From Nematostella vectensis (Eukaryota; Cnidaria; Anthozoa; Actiniaria; Edwardsiidae), in NCBI RefSeq assembly GCF_932526225.1, contig NC_064039.1, positions 9,008,139 to 9,072,138 on the forward strand: a DNA stretch of 64,000 nucleotides, given 5' to 3'. The notes below the pieces were generated by a model. The model was not told the DNA's origin and ran no database searches. It worked only from the letters and a program-made list of their open reading frames with translations. The translations under genes were made by a program, and so were the position numbers. How positions within the stretch are numbered: position 1 is the first letter of the stretch; every line of letters begins with the position of its first letter. Shown in pieces: positions 43,458-57,100 of the stretch.

Positions 43458-46400
43458 ATGGGGAACCGTGGTTCCTCTGATGGAACAACAAGAGTAGGAA
43501 AAGATGTTATTCAACAAACTGAAAGTACTTCAACGGCTTGGTACGACCTTCTGAACGTCAAAAATAGCGGAAGGTTGATTGTTGCGTATAGGAAGGCTCT
43601 AGCAACAAAAGACTTCACCGAAGTGAATGAATTGATCGCTAGTTTGAAGGAATATATGTATGATGATGGAAATGGAAGGAATGTTCCTATAGCACGTCTT
43701 GTTCATAAGAGAGGTTTGTCAAGGGAGGCGGACGTAGATAAAAACTCTAGGCCGAGTTTGATTTGTCTCCCGAGGAGAAAGGATACTAAACGAGTTCACA
43801 GCAATGCAAGTTTACAGGGCAACAGACTTGCTTTGATAAACATGGCTTACGGCCCGGATGCACTAGGTACGACTGATATTTTAAGTATGACGGGTTTAAG
43901 TTATTTATAATTGTGACTAATTTATATAATTTTTTTAGGATAAGCAAATGTTTAGGCAGATGACATCTTGCACTACACTATACAAAAGATTGCGTGATTA
44001 GAACAAAAATCAGAAAACTACATGCATTCTGCTTGCACATACGTCTAAGTGAGAACCAACCTTTTTTTAATGTAACAAATATCTAAGCATCGATCTAACT
44101 AAGGCCTAGTTTAAAGGCCGCTTTAACGTCGCATTAAATTCAGCCGTATTAAATTTTTACAATTTTATACATAGTTAATTCGGCATCTAAAACCATGCGA
44201 GATAATACGCCTGGCTTAGGCACATAGTACAGCTTAAGTCAGATTGGTTTTAGACGCCGTGTTATCCATGCGCCGTATGGAATGCATAAGTTATTATAAT
44301 GAATGCAAATGTAGCTAAACCAACAGAATACGGCTACAAGACAGCATTGGTTTTAAACGCCAAATTAGGTCCCAGCCGTAGCAAATATTTAATTGAATTA
44401 TGAAGTCACGCAAAGGATTATCCAGCAGTTTTAAATAAAGTTTTAGCTAAAACCTTTCGCCTGCGCGCTTTACAACAGTGTATTGAACATTGTATTTATT
44501 GATCCTCTTCTTTTTTCGAAGTCAAATGACGACATACCAGAAACCCATGTCTCCATAAACTCACAATTTTATATTCAAGCACACAGAACACTTATTTCGT
44601 TTTTGCCAATTTGCACGCTTGCTTTTCTACTCGATAAAGAATAATACTTCATGAAGCCATCAATATGGTTAGGGTTTGGGCTAGGGTCAGTATCTAGGAC
44701 ACACTATGTTGATGGCTACATAAAGTTTCAACCCGTGAAACGAGCCATGTACCGCTGTCATTGTGATAGTGCAGGCATTAATCGCTTACCCGCTAGAACT
44801 AAATTATTAACCTACTGCTAATTTAATACAGCGTCTAAAACCACCGCTATATTTAAGTCGACTAAAATTCGAATTTTATATGGCGCGACATTAATGCGGC
44901 CTTTAAACTATATCTAAGCATTGATCTAACTAATATCTCAAAGAACAATCTAACCTGGGGGACCTTCAGATGAAATTAAGAGTTGAGATGAGATAATAAG
45001 TTGATAAAAATTATTATTATTTTGAAAATACAGGAGATGTTGATGATGATGTTTTGTTTATCTAGAGCAAGAGCCAGCACAGTATCGACATTTGTGTTGG
45101 AAGGTTGGCGAGCTTGGGGCTGTTGGGGAAAATATTCTTCATACATGTTTCCTGAATGCTACAAGAACTCACTTTGACCTAGGAATGCTCTTGATAAAAG
45201 CCTATCCCAAAATTATTAATGACATCTACACCAGCGATGAATATTATGGTACGTAATTTAGCGAGTTATTTTTTAAGTTACTAACTACTTACTAACCGAG
45301 AGGGAGGTCATGCCGAGAAATATCAAACTGAGGCGTTGGCGTATCGACTGAGGCTTTGCGAGGTTCGGCATGACCGAACGTTCGAGGTTAATAAGTTGTT
45401 TATTATATGGCTTTTTAAAATAAAAATGACAAGAAAACAAGTCAAATTTCGCTTTCGCGCGAATATTGATTAGTTTATCGATCAATATCAAAAAGGCGGG
45501 AAAACAAGAAACACTCGCGCGCTGCCAAATAAAAAATGTAAATGAGTGAAAAGATTCAACAAGTAATTGGACGACTTTTCTGGCTATTTTCTTTCTATTT
45601 GCACTTTTTGGAAGCTACAGGTTTTATCATAGATGAAGTTGATTGTACTGCTTTATTATTTGATGAAAATAATGCATTTACAAATAACAGGTAGTACTTT
45701 TATCTTCAAGAGACTTTTCTGGGCCTTTACACCCCTTGTTATTTATTCATTTGCCTTTGTTTATCCAATGTATTTCTTGGCTATCGGTGGCGCTCGCCGA
45801 CTCGTAATCTTATCGTTTTTCTTTTTGTCAAAATTTTCCTCTTCAGTCTCTTCAGGATAATAAAACTCCGACTCATAGTGCTCGTCCATTCCCATTTTGT
45901 TGTTGTTGTTGTTGCTTTGGTTTTTTTGGTTGATTTTGTTTTAGCGAAATTCGTGCAACCGAACAAAACAACACAAAAAGCTCACAAAATGTCCCTCTCC
46001 GGATACGGAAAAAGACGGCCCGCCAACCAACAATTTCTGCTTCTTCTGGGTGTTGGAATTTGCTACTTGAATGTTCACTGTTGCGCATTTTGCAGTTTGA
46101 AGGTGGAAAAAAAATTCAAAAAACAGAAAATTGTGAAAAAATTTTCGTAGGGCAATACGGAATTTCGTAATGCCCTCAGAGACGGGCAATACGGGGATGT
46201 CACGACTACCAATAAGCCAATCACAGCGCACGTATGTATTATATTACCTTGTAGTATTATATGCCCTTGCCCACCCTTGGTACTATGTTATGAGACACTA
46301 ACTGGGCCCATAGGGGCCCTTCAGACTAATATTTTTGAAAACTTTATGGGAGTTGTAATCCAAAAATGTACCCCCTGCCAGATATATTATGGATATACTG

Positions 46401-48086
46401 CCCCACCCCTACCCATCATACAAGAGGGGGGTGAATAGGTTCGTGGATCGGCGGATTTGGCCCCGAAATGCTCACGGATGACAGATTTTGATTATTATTT
46501 CAGCGGATGGGCGGATTTTGGAAGTACGGCAGATCACGGATCTCTTCACAATTCGGGCGCTGATTTCGGATTTTGACTGCTTCGACGATCGAATTTCGGA
46601 TTTAAAAAAAAATTCAATCGATGCTATTGTTTATCTGTCAAACCATGCGGATCTAAAAAATTATGCGGATCCACGGATTTGCCCCAAAAATGTAGCTGAT
46701 CTGCGGATTTACATACCCCTATTCCCCCCCCCCCCCCATACAAGATGTCCTAATAGAGGACAATGCGTACTTACCATATTTGAAGGTTGTCAAGGGGGTG
46801 GTTATGTCCTAGAGGTGTTATTCATCTTGTGCTGTTCTTAATTAACAATGCCATCTGGAAAAAAATACTGGCTTTTATTTACGGTAAAAGTTGACCCTTG
46901 CTAAATGTTTTGCCAAAGGGGAGAACTGTCTACATATGGCAATAGTCAATGGAGATCTTGCATTGGTGCACTTTCTGTGCAAAAACGGCATTGATATCCA
47001 CCAGAGGGCATGCGGTGCATTCTTCTGCCCCGATGACCAGAAGTCCTCAAGGGAAGACTGTGAGACACAAGAGAGTGTTGTGCTTTGCACAGAGACTAAC
47101 TACCAGAGTTTGAGGTACATGCAACTCCATGTGATTCTATTACTCCATGTGGCTTTGGTTATGTCTAGAAGTTTTTTTTATTGCTTGAGTTTGTATGCTA
47201 TTGTGAAGTTTTCTGTATTTGTTTGTCTTTTTTGTCATGTAAAAAAAAAATTAATTCATTTTAGCACTATTAAAACTTTGGTGTTTCGGGAATTCCAAAG
47301 CAGACCTGTGGTCAATGCTTCACTGATCTGTTCTTGAATTCTCCAAAGCACATTTTTAAAACAATATGCTTGATATACAAACAAATGCAATTTTTCGAAA
47401 CCCTTGTTAAATAAAGACTTCACGGCATGTTCAAATGTTGAAGCAGTGTTTTTACCTTTTATCAAATGGAAATTGTGTGCTGTGAATGTTCAAATTTTCA
47501 AGCAGTGTTTTTACCTTTTATCAAATGGAAATTGTGTGCTTTTTTGTGATGTACTTACAGAGATATGATATTATATAAATCCAAGAATCATCTACAAAGC
47601 TGTTGGTCAAGGAAGCAAATTTTTATGCAATCTTGTGTTTTTGTTGATAGCAACACCTACTGGGGTGAGTACCCCCTGTCATTCGCAGCTTGCCTGGGGC
47701 AAGAAGATACAGTCAAATACCTATTACACAGGAGAGCATGCCCAAATAAACAAGATAGCAATGGAAACACTGTGCTACACATGATGGTTATTCATGATCA
47801 AAAGGTAAGTATTAAAAGTGTCAAATATGTGTTAACTGTCAAATATTTCAAATGGCTAGTGTCAACAGGGCTTGTCATTTGATATTCTCTGCTCTTACAC
47901 ACACATCAACATATCCAGTCAACTCACATTTATTAGTAAACTTGTGAAAAACTGGCAGATGACAGGGTTGACTATACAATGTCTCATTATTGTATGAAAT
48001 AAGAAAAAAATCTATTGAATTTGTTATTATTATGACTGAAGATTGCCGGGAAATAGATCTTCAACTGACATTGTTTTTTTGGGTGT

Positions 48087-48117
<31 letters not shown>

Positions 48118-51100
48118 GGGGTTGGAGGGTTGGGGGGCTAAAAACCAGAAGGGTGGGTATGGCCAATCTGCTAAATTTGGTTTTACTAGTGCTGTTTTTG
48201 TGATTGTGTAGGACATGTACGATCTATTGGTGGATTACGGGTGCTGGTGTTCCTGTTCTCTCTGCTCCAATGGTGTCCAGTTGCACATTAGGAACAGACA
48301 AGGATTTACTCCCCTTACACTAGCAGCTAAACTGGCAAGGAATGAGGTGAAATTATAATATTTATTTGATGCTTGACAACACGTACCTTCACCTAGTGTC
48401 CGTTGCAGCCATTCCTGTCACACTATAGTAGGCTGCCATCCCTGACTTGTCATGCTAGGCGACCATTTTTTACTTGTCATGCTAGGCGACCATTTTTGAC
48501 TTGTCATGCTAGGCAGCCATTCCTGAATTATCACACTAGGAAGCCATTTCTGACTTGTCACACTAGGCTTCCATCCCTGCCTTGTCACGCTAGGTAGCCA
48601 TTCCTGATTTGTCACACTAGGAAGCAATTCCTGACTTGACACACTAGGCAGCCATTCCTGACTTGTCACACTAGGCAGCCATTCCTGACTTGTCACACTA
48701 GGCTTCCATCCCTGCCTTGTCACGCTAGGTAGCCATTCCTGATTTGTCACACTAGGAAGCAATTCCTGACTTGACACACTAGGCAGCCATTCCTGACTTG
48801 TCACACTAGGCAGCCATTCCTGACTTGTCACACTAGGCAGCCATTCCTGACTTGTCACACTAGGCAGCCATTCCCGACTTGTCACGCCAGGCAGCCATTC
48901 CTGATTTGTCACACTAGGCAGCCATTCCTGTCTTGTCACACTAGGCTTCCATCCCTGCCTTGTTACGCTAGGTAGCCATTCCTGATTTGTCACACTAGGA
49001 AGCAATTCCTGACTTGTCACACTAGGCAGCCATTCCTGATTTGTCACACTAGGCAGCCATTCCTGACTTGTCACACTAGGCAGTTATTCCTGTCTTGTCA
49101 CACTAGGCAGCCATTCCTGACTTGTCACACTAGGCAGCCATTCCTGATTTGTCACACTAGGCAGCCATTCCTGACTTGTCACACTAGGCAGCCATTCCTG
49201 ACTTGTCACACCAGGCAGCCATTCCTGATTTGTCACAATAGGCAGCCATTCCTGACTTGTCAAGCTAAGCGGCCATTCCTGACTTGTCAAGCTAAGCGGC
49301 CATTCCTGACTTGTCACACTAGGCAGCCATTCCTGACTTGTCACACTAGGCAGCCATTCCTGACTTGTCACACCAGGCAGCCATTCCTGATTTGTCACAA
49401 TAGGCAGCCATTCCTGACTTGTCAAGCTAAGCGGCCATTCCTGACTTGTCAAGCTAAGCGGCCATTCCTGACTTGTCACACTAGGCAGCCATTCCTGACT
49501 TGTCACGCTAGACAGCCATTCATGACTTGTCACACTAGGCAGCCATTCCTGACTTGTTACACTAGGCAGCCATCCCTGACTTGTCACACTAGGCAGCCAT
49601 CCCTGACTTCTCACACTAGGCAGCCATTCCTGACTTGTCACACTAGGCAGCCATCCCTGACTTGTCACACTAGGCAGCCATTCCTGACTTGTCAAGCTAA
49701 GCGGCCATTCCTGACTTGTCACACCAGGTAGCCATTCCTGACTTGTCACACCAGGTACCCATTTCTGATTGAGATTAATGTTTCCAGATTTCCTAAATTT
49801 AGTATTGTATCTTTCCTTGTGGACAAATTCACACCATTGTTTGTTTTTTGTTCTAAAAAATAGGATAACCTCTTTGACATTTGTCATGTGTTTCAGATGT
49901 TTCATCATATTCTGACCAAGAGCCGTGAAGTATTCTGGGAGTATGGTAACGTGACGGCTGCCGCTTTTCCACTCTGGGAACTAGACACGGTAGGCTATGA
50001 CCAAGTGGCACTGGGAACTAAACAGGGTAGGCTATGGTCAAATGCCACTAGGAACTAGACACGGTAGGCTATGGTCAAATGCCACTAGGAACTAGACACG
50101 GTAGGCTATGGTGAAATGCCACTAGGAACTAGACACGATAGGCTATGGTCAAATACCACTAGGAACTAGACACGGTAGGCTATGGTAAAATGCCACTAGG
50201 AACTAGACACCGTAGGCTATGGTAAAATGCCATTAGGAACTAGACACCGTAGGCTATGGTCAAATGCTACTAGGAACTAGACACTGTAGGCTATGGTGAA
50301 ATGCCACTAGGAACTAGACACGATAGGTTAGGTCAAATACCACTAGGAACTAGACACGGTAGGCTATGGTAAAATGCCACTAGGAACTAGACACCGTAGG
50401 CTATGGTAAAATGCCATTAGGAACTAGACACGGTAGGCTATGGTCAAATGCCACTAGGAACCAGACACGGTAGGCTATGGTCAAATGCCACTAGGAACTA
50501 GACACGGTAGGCTATGGTCAAATGCCACTAGGAACTAGACACGGTAGGCTATGGTCAAATACCACTAGGAACTAGACACCGTAGGCTATGGTCAAATGCC
50601 ACTAGGAACTAGACACCGTAGGCTATGGTCAAATGCCACTACGAACTAGACACGGTAGGCTATGGTCAAATGCCACTACGAACTAGACACGGTAGGCTAT
50701 GGTCAAATGCCACTACGAACTAGACACGGTAGGCTATGGTCAAATGCCACTAGGAACTAGACACGGTAGGCTATGGTCAAATGCCACTACGAACTAGACA
50801 CGGTAGGCTATGGTAAAATGCCACTAGGAACTAGACACGGTAGGCTATGGTCAAATGCCACTAGGAACTAGACACGGTAGACTATGGTCAAATGCCACTA
50901 CGAACTAGACACGGTAGGCTATGGTAAAATGCCACTAGAAACTAGACACGGTAGGCTATGGTCAAATGCCACTAGGAACTAGACACGGTAGGCTATGGTC
51001 AAATACCACTAGGAACTAGACACCGTAGGCTATGGTCAAATGCCACTAGGAACTAGACACGGTAGGCTATGGTCAAATGCCACTACGAACTAGACACGGT

Positions 51101-54100
51101 AGGCTATGGTCAAATGCCACTACGAACTAGACACGGTAGGCTATGGTCAAATGCCACTAGGAACTAGACACGGTAGGCTATGGTCAAATGCCACTACGAA
51201 CTAGACACGGTAGGCTATGGTCAAATGCCACTAGGAACTAGACACGGTAGGCTATGGTCAAATGCCACTACGAACTAGACACGGTAGGCTATGGTAAAAT
51301 GCCACTAGGAACTAGACACGGTAGGCTATGGTCAAATGCCACTAGGAACTAGACACGGTAGACTATGGTCAAATGCCACTACGAACTAGACACGGTAGGC
51401 TATGGTAAAATGCCACTAGGAACTAGACACGGTAGGCTATGGTAAAATGCCACTAGGAACTAGACACGGTAGGCTATGGTCAAATGCCACTACAAACTAG
51501 ACACGGTAGGCTATGGTAAAATGCCACTAGGAACTAGACACGGTAGGCTATGGTCAAATGCCACTACGAACTAGACACGGTAGGCTATGGTCAAATGCCA
51601 CTAGGAACTAGACACGGTAGGCTATGGTCAAATACCACTAGGAACTAGACACGGTAGGCTATGGTCAAATGCCACTAGGAACCAGACACGGTAGGCTATG
51701 GTCAAATGCCACTAGGAACTAGACACTGTAGGCTATGGTCAAATACCACTAGGAACTAGACACGGTAGGCTATGGTGAAATGCCACTAGGAACTAGACAC
51801 TGTAGGCTATGGTCAAATGCCACTAGGAACTAGACACGGTAGGCTATGGTAAAATGCCACTAGGAACTAGACACTGTAGGCTATGGTCAAATGCCACTAG
51901 GAACTAGACACGGTAGGCTATGGTCAAATGCCACTACGAACTAGACACGGTAGGCTATGGTCAAATGCCACTACGAACTAGACACGGTAGGCTATGGTCA
52001 AATGCCACTACGAACTAGACACGATAGGCTATGGTCAAATGCCACTAGGAACTAGACACGGTAGGCTATGGTCAAATGCCACTACGAACTAGACACGGTA
52101 GGCTATGGTAAAATGCCACTAGGAACTAGACACGGTAGGCTATGGTCAAATGCCACTAGGAACTAGACACGGTAGACTATGGTCAAATGCCACTACGAAC
52201 TAGACACGGTAGGCTATGGTAAAATGCCACTAGGAACTAGACACGGTAGGCTATGGTAAAATGCCACTAGGAACTAGACACGGTAGGCTATGGTCAAATG
52301 CCACTACGAACTAGACACGGTAGGCTATGGTAAAATGCCACTAGGAACTAGACACGGTAGGCTATGGTCAAATGCCACTAGGAACTAGACACGGTAGGCT
52401 ATGGTCAAATACATGTCTAATTGTATTTCTGTTTAATAGATCGGCGATCAAGGCCAGGTTATTGAGCGTTCAGCTATTAACATAATCATACATGAGGTAT
52501 GTTTCAAGATTATATGGGTATACTGTATGTACATATACATACAGTACATATTATGCAAATGGCAAATGTTTTTACTATATTTGATTATACATATTATGTA
52601 AATGACAAATGAGTTGATATTTGATTATACATATTATTTAAATGACAAATGTGTTAATGTGAGTTTACATATTATGTGAGAGGCAAAAATGTGTTTTAAC
52701 ACATACAATATAATAGCATATTAAAATATGCCATTATACATATTATTGGCGTGTTAAAATGAGTTTACATGAGAATGGCAAATGTGTCAATAATATGTGA
52801 ATGTATAATATAATATGTAAAATATATTATTTGAATGGCAGGACTCCCATGAGCACTTGGAGTTACTGGATGGTATCGTGCTCAACATCTTGACTGAAAA
52901 GTGGAAGCATGGATGTCGCTTCAGGTGGGGGGCCATGTCAACCCTAGAAATCTAGGAGGGTATACCGTTCCCCTACTGGGCTACGTGTTATACTGTACGT
53001 AAAAAAAGCCGAACAGAATATTCCTCTTGGATGGTCACCCTCTATTGCCACAAATAATACTCCTGGACAATGGGAGGAGTTTAAACCCAGCTAGAGCCTG
53101 AAGTTATACAGCTTTTCCTTCTCTGAGATGCATTAAACCATAACCAGCCTAATTGGTTATTTGATGCAACTGCCTTCGAAAATAAAAAAATGTGTTTGAG
53201 ATTTATAAAGCCAAATGTAGAAAAACATCTTTTTTACTCCCTCAATTGACATTGGGTCAAAACCCCCTTTCATCCAATAGCTAGACCCGCCCAAGTCCAT
53301 ATGAGTATTATTACACGTTATTACTCTATTTCACTACTGTGTTTCCTTGATTGAAAGGGGCAAACTGTTTTTTGCAGGTTTTTTCTTCTTCTTTGCATCT
53401 ACATGATGTATCTATTGATTTTTAGTGTGGCTCTTGGAATAAGGCCTTCAGTGGTATGTATATTGTGGACTAATACATGATATACACAGAGAACATATTC
53501 AAAGAAAAAAGAGTGCACAAAATGAGATGAAAGGAATGGATCTCAGGCATACTTACAGAAAAGGTCATACTGGTATATAACAAACATTAAGAAATTGAGA
53601 AAATCAACTTGCCGGGGTACATATCATATCAAGCTTTAGTACTTACTAAAAGCAAACATATGAAAGGCTCGTGTGAATAATCATTACAATGTACGTAGCC
53701 TGAGTAGCTGGGGGTTATGTTGAGTTTCACAGCAGTTTAGTTTGATTTAAATGGCAGTGCGAGAGATCTGTGCCATTTAAAACAAACTACGAACAACAGT
53801 GCTGAATAACGTATGCTCATGCGTGGGTTCTGGCGAAAACAAACACAGTGTTGAATCGTTCGAGTAAAGGTAGGAAAGGCTTACTTCTTGTTTCGACTAA
53901 CTGTACAGCTTTAAACATACTGTACAAAATATAACAGATTTGTTTGATAATAAGGGAGTCATAAAGAAAATTATAGCCTTAGCTTTGCGCTAGTTTTCTT
54001 AGCATTTGCCAAAATGTGACAGTTCTAACCGCGTTGTACTTGAACAAGTCGTGCGTTTTTCAAAACATATTCTCGTATAGAAAACTGCTCTGAAACTCAA

Positions 54101-57100
54101 CATAACCAAAAGCTATGCAGACTACCATGTACTTGCATACCATATCAAGCACTTCTATGAGGACTAACTGCAATGCACATTGACTGGGGCTAATTTGCTC
54201 CTGTTTTTACAGGATCCTTCATGCGCGGGTAAATTTGTGAATGTGACGACTAATATCACAAATTCAACTGGGAACTGGAGCTACAGTAAAGTGAGCCTTG
54301 AGCCAGTGAAGTGTGACCCTTGCTTCTTAAGGAACGTGATCTATCAGTCAAAACTACACGTGGTATGTAATCATCATCATCATCATCATAATGATAATTA
54401 ATAACACAGAGTATACGTGCAAGGTATAACTGTGCCAACATCTGGGCTATCTCTTGTGTCTAGTAATTCTAATTAATTTTTTTTTCTCCCCCTGGTTCCG
54501 TGCTGTGTTAGAGGTCCTAGCCACCATCTGGGCTATCTTAAGCCTTAGTAATTCTAATTATTATTTTTTCTCCCTCTAGTTCCGTGCTGTGCTAGAGGTC
54601 CTTGCCACCATTTGGGCTATCTCCTACCTGGTACTGATAGCCGTGGAAATGTGTCATCAGGGGGTTAGAACTGTCTTTTGGGGGCTGGTAAGTGATACCT
54701 TGATAACCAGCCTCGGCAACGTCTTCCTTGATAACCACCCTTAGCAACGTCTTCCTTGATAACCAGCCTTAGCAAGTCTTCCTTGATAACCAGCCCAGAT
54801 AACACCTTCCCTGATAACCAGCCCAGATAACACCTTTCTTGTAAACTAGCCTTAGCAACGTCTTCCTTGATAACCAGCCTTAGCAACGTCTTACTGTTAA
54901 CCAGCCCATATAACACCTTCCTTGATAACCAGCCCAGATAACACCTTCCTTGAAAACCAGCCCATATAACACCTTCCTTCATAACCAGCCCATATAACAC
55001 CTTACTTGATGACCAGCCCAGATAACACCTTCCTTGTAAACCAGCCCATATAACACCTTTCTTGATAACCAGCCCAGATAACACTTTCCTTGAAAACCAG
55101 CCCATATAACACCTTACTTGATAACCAGCCCATATAACACCTTCCTTGATAAACAGCCCATATAGACCTTCCTTGAAAACCAGCCCATATAACACCTTCC
55201 TTGATAACTAGCCCATATAACACCTTCCTTGATAACCAGCCCAGATAACACCTTCCTTGAAAACCAGCCCATATAACACCTTTCTTGATAACCAGCCCAG
55301 ATAACACTTTCCTTGAAAACCAGCCTTAGCTATGTCTTCCTTTATAACCAGCTCAGATAACATCTTCCCTGATAACCAGCACAGATAACACCTTCCTTTA
55401 TAACCAGTCTTAGTTTTCTCACCGTCATTTTATTTTTTTGTAGTCTGTGTGTTGATGGAGGGGAATTTGCAGTACCCTGCTGAAACATTTATAATGTGTG
55501 TTGTTGTAGGTGGCCTGTAGTTATTCTATTGTGTCATCATATCATGTCGTCTTTCTTGTTGAAGGTCTACAACCCAATCCGTGGTTTATTCGCAGTCTCC
55601 TGTGCCTTAATTCCCTGTTGCCTGGCCACCCGTTTCGCTTGTCTTCAGAAAGTGGAAGACCCGCTGACCGTGGTGGCCCTTGTCTTGGCCTGGCCCTATT
55701 CCTTAATGTTTTGCAAGTAAGACCTAGATCCTAGCTTAGCCTTTCCTATTTCTTAATGTTGTGCAAGTAAGACTTATATCGTAGCTTAGCCTTTCCTATT
55801 CCTTAATGTTGTGCAAGTAAGACTTATATCGTAGCTTAGCCTTTTCTATTCCTTAATGTTCTGCAAGTAAGAGTTAGATCCTAGCTTAGCCTTTCCTATT
55901 CCTTAACGTTCTGCAAGTAAGACTTATATCGTAGCTTAGCCTTTCCTATTCCTTAACGTTCTGCAAGTAAGACTTATATCGTAGCTTAGCCTTTTCTATT
56001 CCTTAATGTTCTGCAAGTAAGAGTTAGATCCTAGCTTAGCCTTTCCTATTCCTTAACGTTCTGCAAGTAAGACTTATATCGTAGCTTAGCCTTTCCTATT
56101 CCTTAACGTTCTGCAAGTAAGACTTATATCGTAGCTTAGCCTTTTCTATTCCTTAATGTTCTGCAAGTAAGAGTTAGATCCTAGCTTAGCCTTTACTATT
56201 CCTTAATGTTCTGCAAGTAAGACTTATATCCTAGCTTAGCCTTTCCTATTCCTTAATGTTCTGCAAGTAAGACTTATATCGTAGCTTAGCCTTTTCTATT
56301 CCTTAATGTTCTGCAAGTAAGAGTTAGATCCTAGCTTAGCCTTTACTATTCCTTAATGTTCTGCAAGTAAGACTTATATCCTAGCTTAGCCTTTCCTATT
56401 CCTTAATGTTCTGCAAGTAAGACTTATATCGTAGCTTAGCCTTTTCTATTCCTTAATGTTCTGCAAGTAAGAGTTAGATCCTAGCTTAGCCTTTACTATT
56501 CCTTAATGTTCTGCAAGTAAGACTTAGATCCTAGCCTAGCCTATCCTATTCCTTAATGTTCTGCAAGTAAGACTTAGATCCTAGCCTAGCCTTTCCTATT
56601 CCTTAACGTTCTGCAAGTAAGACTTAGATCCTAGCTTAGCCTTTCCTATTCCTTAACGTTCTGCAAGTAAGACTTAGATCCTAGCTTAGCCTTTCCTATT
56701 CCTTAACGTTCTGTAAGTAAGACTTAGGTCCTAGCTCGGCCTGTTCCTATTACGATAAGTTCTGCAAGTAAGACATATGTCCTAGCTCGGTATGGCCCTG
56801 CAAGTAAGATTTAGATCTTAGCCTAGCCTTGCCCCATTCCCTATTGTTTTGCAACATTGGTAAGCAAATAAGAAATGTCACAATTTTTGGTGGTCAAGCG
56901 GCTGCTGCCCGCTACGTGCCGGACGAGCACATGCTCATATTTTTATTTAATTTATGAATATTTCAATTTAATGTTGAAGCCGCATTGTCACCAGTTTAGT
57001 CCCGGAGGTCCGACGGAAACCTCAACCGTTGAAAGACAAAATAATCTATTAAAACCCGAGATATTATACAGGCCATCCGCTCTAAATTATCAATCAGATC

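Noticed and set aside
45633..46231. Hydrophobic open frames in TRPV intron 2
   Set aside because: They are AT-rich low-complexity sequence without splice context or family motifs.
48415..49765. 27-bp TRPV intron 5 array as junction-derived
   Set aside because: No similarity to the exon 5 donor or exon 6 acceptor was seen.
54665..55307. 176-aa and 101-aa minus-strand frames with repeated [16 protein letters not shown] peptides
   Set aside because: They come from the 28-bp intronic array, with no start context, signal or non-repeat domain.
54690..55420. 28-bp TRPV intron 11 array as another junction-derived array
   Set aside because: Only an 8-base inverted match (GGGCTGGT) to the donor exists. 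The sense junction is not copied.
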